Positions 59,201 to 64,000 of a stretch of DNA of 64,000 nucleotides are shown here, piece by piece. This stretch comes from Capitulum mitella (taxonomy: Eukaryota > Arthropoda > Thecostraca > Pollicipedomorpha > Pollicipedidae): contig CP099847.1 of assembly GCA_030062745.1 (NCBI GenBank), forward strand, positions 2,340,304-2,404,303, read 5' to 3'. Made by a program: the position numbers and the translations under genes. Numbering within the stretch: the first letter of the stretch is position 1; each line of letters begins with the position of its first letter. Below the pieces are notes generated by a model. It was not told the DNA's origin. It ran no database searches and saw nothing but the letters and a program-made list of their open reading frames with translations.

Positions 59201-61944
59201 TGGACGCAAAAGTGTTGTTACTTAGCGCTACGAAACATATAACTTACCAAAATGTCACCACCCATTTCACTGGTAAAATGGCTGGGCCCGTGCGGTGGAC
59301 GACCACAGGTCTAGTACTCTAAATTTCGTTGCCTCCGGTGTCGAAAATTTGACTGTCATTTCCGTCTTTATACAGAGCTGTAATTACGGATAAAATATAA
59401 TCTAGAATTACCTGAATATTCCGTCGTAAATTGCGGCGTGGCCTATCCTACGCCATGCAGTTAGTCACCAGGAGTAAATGCTCTCATGATGTGTTTGCAC
59501 ACACGCCATCGAATAAAGCAGCTCCAGGAGCAGAAGCGCGTGCTTATGGCAATGTATACACACTTCTGACGTCGTCTCAATTTAGGTTCCAAGTCTATTC
59601 AAGCTGAATGAGCGCAGTTCACAGCGAAAACTGCCAGGTGTTAAGAGGGCATGATGCTTTTTCACATGCGAAATATACGGTTATGACCGGGTGTAGGGAT
59701 AATTGATACTTAGAGTACGCAGGCATACAGTGCAGGAAGTTTATGGTTTTTGATGGGTCCGTGCCTCGGGAACAACTTGAGTTATAAGATTGCAGTTAAA
59801 TCAATAACTGCTTCATGCATTTTGAAATGTTTACGTGAATGGGCCATACAATTCAACGCAAGGTATCTTAAACATTTTTGAAATTATGCTGAAAGGCGAC
59901 CGTAATGTTTATTGATGGTGACTGCTGATGCGGCTTAAGATGATCCATGTTATGGTATGAAGAAACATCAGTTGACCGTCCAGCTGCTGTTGGCCAAACA
60001 GAACTCTTCAGTCCAAAACAAACAACGCGAACCGACAGACGATCGGGAAGAGCAAAATAGTGACCTGAAGTCATCCGGCTTTCAGACAGACTCAAGGGAG
60101 CCGTCCTGCTTCGGCTGGTTCAGTGATCAACGAGACCAGAGGGCATCGCTCCGTCCAGTGGCCACCGAAAGCAGCAGGCTTCAGCTGATCCAGTGGTCAC
60201 CAAGGCAACCGTGGACCGGCAGCTCCAGTTGTCACGGAGGTCGCCCTGACATGGCTGGTCCTCTGACCGCGGGGACCGACCTGACCCGGCTCATCCAGCG
60301 ATCAACACCACCAGAGTTCGTCAGCAGGACCGTCTCGGACAGGGCCCCCCGGCCCTGCCTTAAACAGGGGCGCCGATACGGGACAAAACGCCGCCGGCGT
60401 CGGTGTGCAAGGTAGCGCCGTGTTCATCTTTACGCAATTAGAATTACCCGCCCTGCTTGGGCGCTACCTTACGCGTAATTATGTAGTTTCCGAAACGTGC
60501 ACTTTTATCACAAGTGCGTTGCACGCTGTGCAATTTCACGCCACTCGCTAGACAGGTTATTTAAGATCCATGACGCTCGCTGGCCGTCTGGGCCGCGCCA
60601 GAGAGGCGCAAATTCGCGCCTAATTGGCCGCATTTGCGCCGGCGCTCGTCGCAGGGGACGTCGGCGGCCGTCGGCTGCGCGGGTCAGGTTCCCAAGCAGC
60701 GTCCTTTCTCGGGCAAAAAGCGGAATCGGTTCCATTTTTCATCTGTTTGTTCCGTGTGACCCCGCCCGGCGCCGGGCGATATTTCACCGACCGCTGTCCG
60801 AGACTCTATCATTAGCCGCCTCGGCCGCTGGTAACGACGCATGCACATGAACGTCCCGGCGCAGCGGAGGCTGCGGCGGCCGCGGCCGGACGACGCAGCG
60901 CTCTCCTCCCGGCCGGTCCCGGTGCCCGACGGCCGTTCGCCGCCGGCGCGGCCGCGGGAAGGAGCCGGCGACCGGCGGACGCCTCGCACCGCGCACCGGC
61001 CAGCCTGAAGAAGGCCCGGCGAACGGGCGCGACGCTCTGGAGAGGCGGAGATGAAGCGGAGAAAAGGCGCGCAGGACGCTCGTGTGGTCACGGCGCGGTG
61101 TGGAGCTTTGGCTGACTGCAAGATGCCGAGAGCAGAGAACGGGCCAGCTCCCGGCAGCTGTATTCGCTGCTTTATGTCCGGCTATTTGGTCGAGATCGAG
61201 CGGCGGTGAACCTGGCACGTCGCCAACCAGGCAAGACGAGCGGGGTTCCCGTCCATCTGACTGGATTTCTATCTCTGAACTGAGCCGAGGTGGCGCGGGT
61301 GCCAGACACCTGACCCACAGCGGGATACTTTGCGGGTGACCCAAATAATTCATCACGTTTGAATAGCTTAATGATGGTCAAGGACAGACCCAGTAACTCA
61401 CAGCCATCGCACTAAACGCGACACGATAAGGTCATGGTGTTCTGCATCTGAGCGAAATACGTCACCATGAAGCCGCAAAACAAATGAAGCTCGTACTGAG
61501 ATAAATGGACCTCGGACAGAGTGATGAAATGCTTAAAATATCAGTACGATAAAGGCAGCTCCATTTGTTAACTCCGCCTAAAGAAACACCCATCGGTGAG
61601 TACTTCTGGAAGATCAAGTCGCTTCTGTCTCGCAGGGAAGAAATCAGCGGTATCGCTAAACGGATCTTGCGGGCATCAGGCCAGCTTTTGACTCGGAACA
61701 GGACACTGTCATATTTTCCTATCTCAGCTTTCTTTGAAAGAACGCTTATCTTCCCAAGAACGCGGATCCTCCCAGTCTCACGACGGCGGGAAGCATTTCC
61801 TCCGTCGCCGCGCACGGACACCGGAGCCTGGAAAATACGCGCCGGAGTCGGCCGGCCGGCACGCCGAGAGGTGGGTAAAACTGGCACTCGAGCCGGCCGA
61901 TGTTGATTGCTATCGGTTGCGCGCTGCATGGTTCCGGGCCGTTA
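59201..61944. other. Mixed block, no gene recognised
   Basis: AT-rich to about 60080, then a faint degenerate tandem pattern of CAGTGGTCACC-like words at 60110-60310, then GC-rich sequence at 60580-61080. The plus frame at 59957-60415 crosses the degenerate repeat and is not convincing as a gene. Confidence 0.35.
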
Positions 61945-62532
61945 TCAGATGCCGCCGGCAGAGGGCGGCGTGTAGGACGTGCTCGACACCGGCGGCGGCG
62001 CGCAGGGGGGCCGCCCCGCCTCGCACGCCGCGCCGTGGAAGGTCGCCGCCGACCAGGTTCCCACGCGTGCCGCCGACAGGTTCGGCCCGCTGAAGCAGCT
62101 GCCGCAGACAGGTACGTCAGCATCGGCGCAACACCGCCGGACCGCCAAAACAGGCACGGGCGGCGGTGCCGAGGGGCTGCGGGCCGTCCCACGTGCCGCC
62201 TCCGAGCACCGCTCGGTCCTGGACACGGGTCCAGAGTGGTGATGCACGTGAACGAGCTCTATCTGGCGTTGCAGGTCAGCAGGGCGATGGAGGAACGGCC
62301 GGTTAGCGGACTTGCAGACGGTGTAATCCAACGCGACGTATCCCCTAATTTTTTGCGGGAGTAGCAAAGCGGAGGTGGAAGGTTTTAGTGGCGAAGTTTT
62401 CAGCTGTAGCGAGGAAATGAATCTTGTAAACAAATAGTCTGCCCTATCACGAACATTATTGCAGCAATCGTGAACCTGTGTAATATTCCTCTGAGAAATG
62501 TAAAGACGGTAGGATGTTGCGTGGTCGCTCAC
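61945..62532 (-). CDS. Weak candidate terminal exon or ORF of unknown function
   Basis: A minus-strand frame ends in TGA at 61947-61945. In the part from about 62345 to 62220 the third codon positions are clearly richer in G/C than the second positions (roughly three quarters versus under half by my count), the same bias as the hth exons. The translation includes LDYTVCKSANRPFLHRPADL and a Cys-containing tail (VPVCGSCFSGPNL) ending SYTPPSAGGI. I do not recognise a family. A possible acceptor (AAAAAATTAG) stands at about 62358-62349. If real, it would be the last exon of a gene upstream of hth on the same strand; it could equally be chance. Confidence 0.2.
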   Translation of the reverse strand: MSDHATSYRLYISQRNITQVHDCCNNVRDRADYLFTRFISSLQLKTSPLKPSTSALLLPQKIRGYVALDYTVCKSANRPFLHRPADLQRQIELVHVHHHSGPVSRTERCSEAARGTARSPSAPPPVPVLAVRRCCADADVPVCGSCFSGPNLSAARVGTWSAATFHGAACEAGRPPCAPPPVSSTSYTPPSAGGI

Positions 62533-64000
62533 TCAACACTGCTTAAACTCTTTCTTTCCGAGGTTTTCTAGCGCACGGATATATAGACATTCTGGCCATG
62601 CTTTTCCCTTTCGAAGAGTGAGTGCACTCCTTACGTCAGTGTACCCATGCCCAACAGGACAAATAAATGGCAGGAAGTAAGTAGTAAGTCAAACATCACA
62701 CTAGCTGGATTTAAAATAATCGAAAAGTAACGAGAACAGGACAGCAGGATAGCATCGTTTAGTAAGTAGTACTTTGTCCACTTCTTGTTGGGGACGAATC
62801 TTCGGTTGATTGTCACTGCACCATTTTGTCAGTCTTGTCAGTCGTTCTGTGCTTTTGAATATCACTGAAAACGTTCAGTAAAATCATTGAACCATTTCCC
62901 TGTGACAATATATGCAAACTCGTTTCAGCCTGCTAGTATTTTTGACTTTTGATTTCAACAAGCCTCTTAAGTCTTGTGTCACGTTGACTCCCACAAGAAC
63001 TAGACAAAAACTGTGGCAATATTTCGCAATGAAATTTGCAACAAAACTACAAATAACCAAAACTGAACAACACATCGCGACATCGCTAGATGACTTCTTC
63101 AGGAGACTGCTTTATTATTAAGAGAATAATAATTCATTTCAACTAAAAACCTGGTTGCTTGGAGCACTGAGACTGCCGGTAGTGATCTAACAGAAGCTTG
63201 CCCACCGAAGTAGTCAATCCCACTGACAGCCAAACTCCGCAAACAATGCGTTAGTATAACAAGTAATCTCCGGCGTTTCTGGCGTAATTTCAAAGTTCAT
63301 TGGTTTTGAATATTGGCTTGGATTGCTATGGCCGCTGAACATAACTGGGAACGTTTAAGCCATTAAAAACGTATCCAATTTTCTTGGTGGCCAGGCAGGA
63401 AACGCAACAAACAGCTACACAACAGATGGCCTGGACATCACGTTTTAGCGCAAAACTTTCGAAATGATAGCTAGAGATTCATTTCATTATGAATAAACCA
63501 CAGATGTGTAATATGCACGAGGAAGTTCACAGTTATACTGTTTTTCTGTGACCCTTTCGATTGGGTCACTGGGTTTAGCTCAGCATGAAAAATCGACGCT
63601 CGGATTCGCATGCAATGAAGAAATGAGAGTTGAGAACAACTTGTCGGACATGTCCGAAGTCATTTTTAAGCTGATGAATCGAGAACTTCTTCCAAAACTG
63701 CTTTGATCAAAACTCTGGACGTCCAGAACCATCAGATTCAAAATTGAGTGAAAAAATTATTTTTATTTTGTTCTGAGAACGGTAAAGGCAGGCCGAAATG
63801 TATGTCGTCCATCCTTCCGAACAGAATGCCAACTAAAGGCTCCGGAATAAATGGGTTTGAAACAAAGTTCGGCCGCTGCCGTCACTCCCGAACTTTGAAA
63901 ATCAATTGAAACTCCCTGACTCTTCTCATGGGCACAAGAGGACGGCGGTGTTCCGCGCACCCACGTGAGACCACGTGAGACCACGAGTGGCGAGGACAAA
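62533..64000. other. AT-rich unassigned block at right edge
   Basis: Only short frames and no recognised motif. Two overlapping copies of CACGTGAGACC lie at 63961-63982. Confidence 0.4.

Overview
This window is eukaryotic, intron-rich genomic DNA, most likely from an arthropod. It is very GC- and CpG-rich, full of GGCCGGCC-type strings, and broken by AT-richer blocks. The one gene I can recognise with confidence is the 5' part of homothorax (hth, the arthropod MEIS orthologue), a TALE-class homeobox regulator on the minus strand. Six coding exons were found between 28922 and 12974. They encode residues 1-234: the divergent N-terminus with arthropod-like motifs (MYDPH, SHVSP) and the whole MEIS/PKNOX N-terminal (HM) domain that binds Extradenticle/PBC proteins. 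Splice sites and phases agree at every junction, and the exon pattern (two consecutive 51-bp micro-exons inside the HM domain) matches the vertebrate MEIS layout as I know it. The DNA-binding homeodomain exons were not found. They should lie beyond the left edge of the window (minus-strand downstream), so intron 6 is at least 13 kb.

Layout: 1-12973 is intron 6; 12974-13174 exon 6; 13175-20711 intron 5, with three long polypurine tracts that become CU-rich in the transcript; 20712-20762 exon 5; 21913-21963 exon 4; 26689-26830 exon 3; 28507-28745 exon 2; 28905-28922 the tiny first coding exon; then a GC-rich promoter-proximal region that holds a perfect PBC-MEIS composite site (29108-29117) about 186 bp upstream of the start codon. 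From about 29.3 kb to 64 kb I find no convincing gene. This upstream region holds several minisatellites (25, 33, about 33, 39 and about 21 bp units), two short DNA-transposon-like elements of apparently one family, a tRNA-derived SINE-like element, microsatellites, and unassigned AT-richer sequence. One minus-strand reading frame at 61945-62532 has a coding-like base pattern and is listed as a weak exon candidate.

How it works together: the protein begun here is expected to bind Extradenticle through the HM domain, carry it into the nucleus and act as a Hox cofactor. The open read-through of the exon 6 donor could give a homeodomain-less isoform, as is known for this gene in Drosophila. The PBC-MEIS site near the start codon and three TGATTGAT octamers in introns would fit auto- or cross-regulation, which is inference. 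Most long open frames in the window are by-products of high GC (few stop codons). No virus-derived or LTR element, CRISPR array, rRNA or intact tRNA gene was seen.
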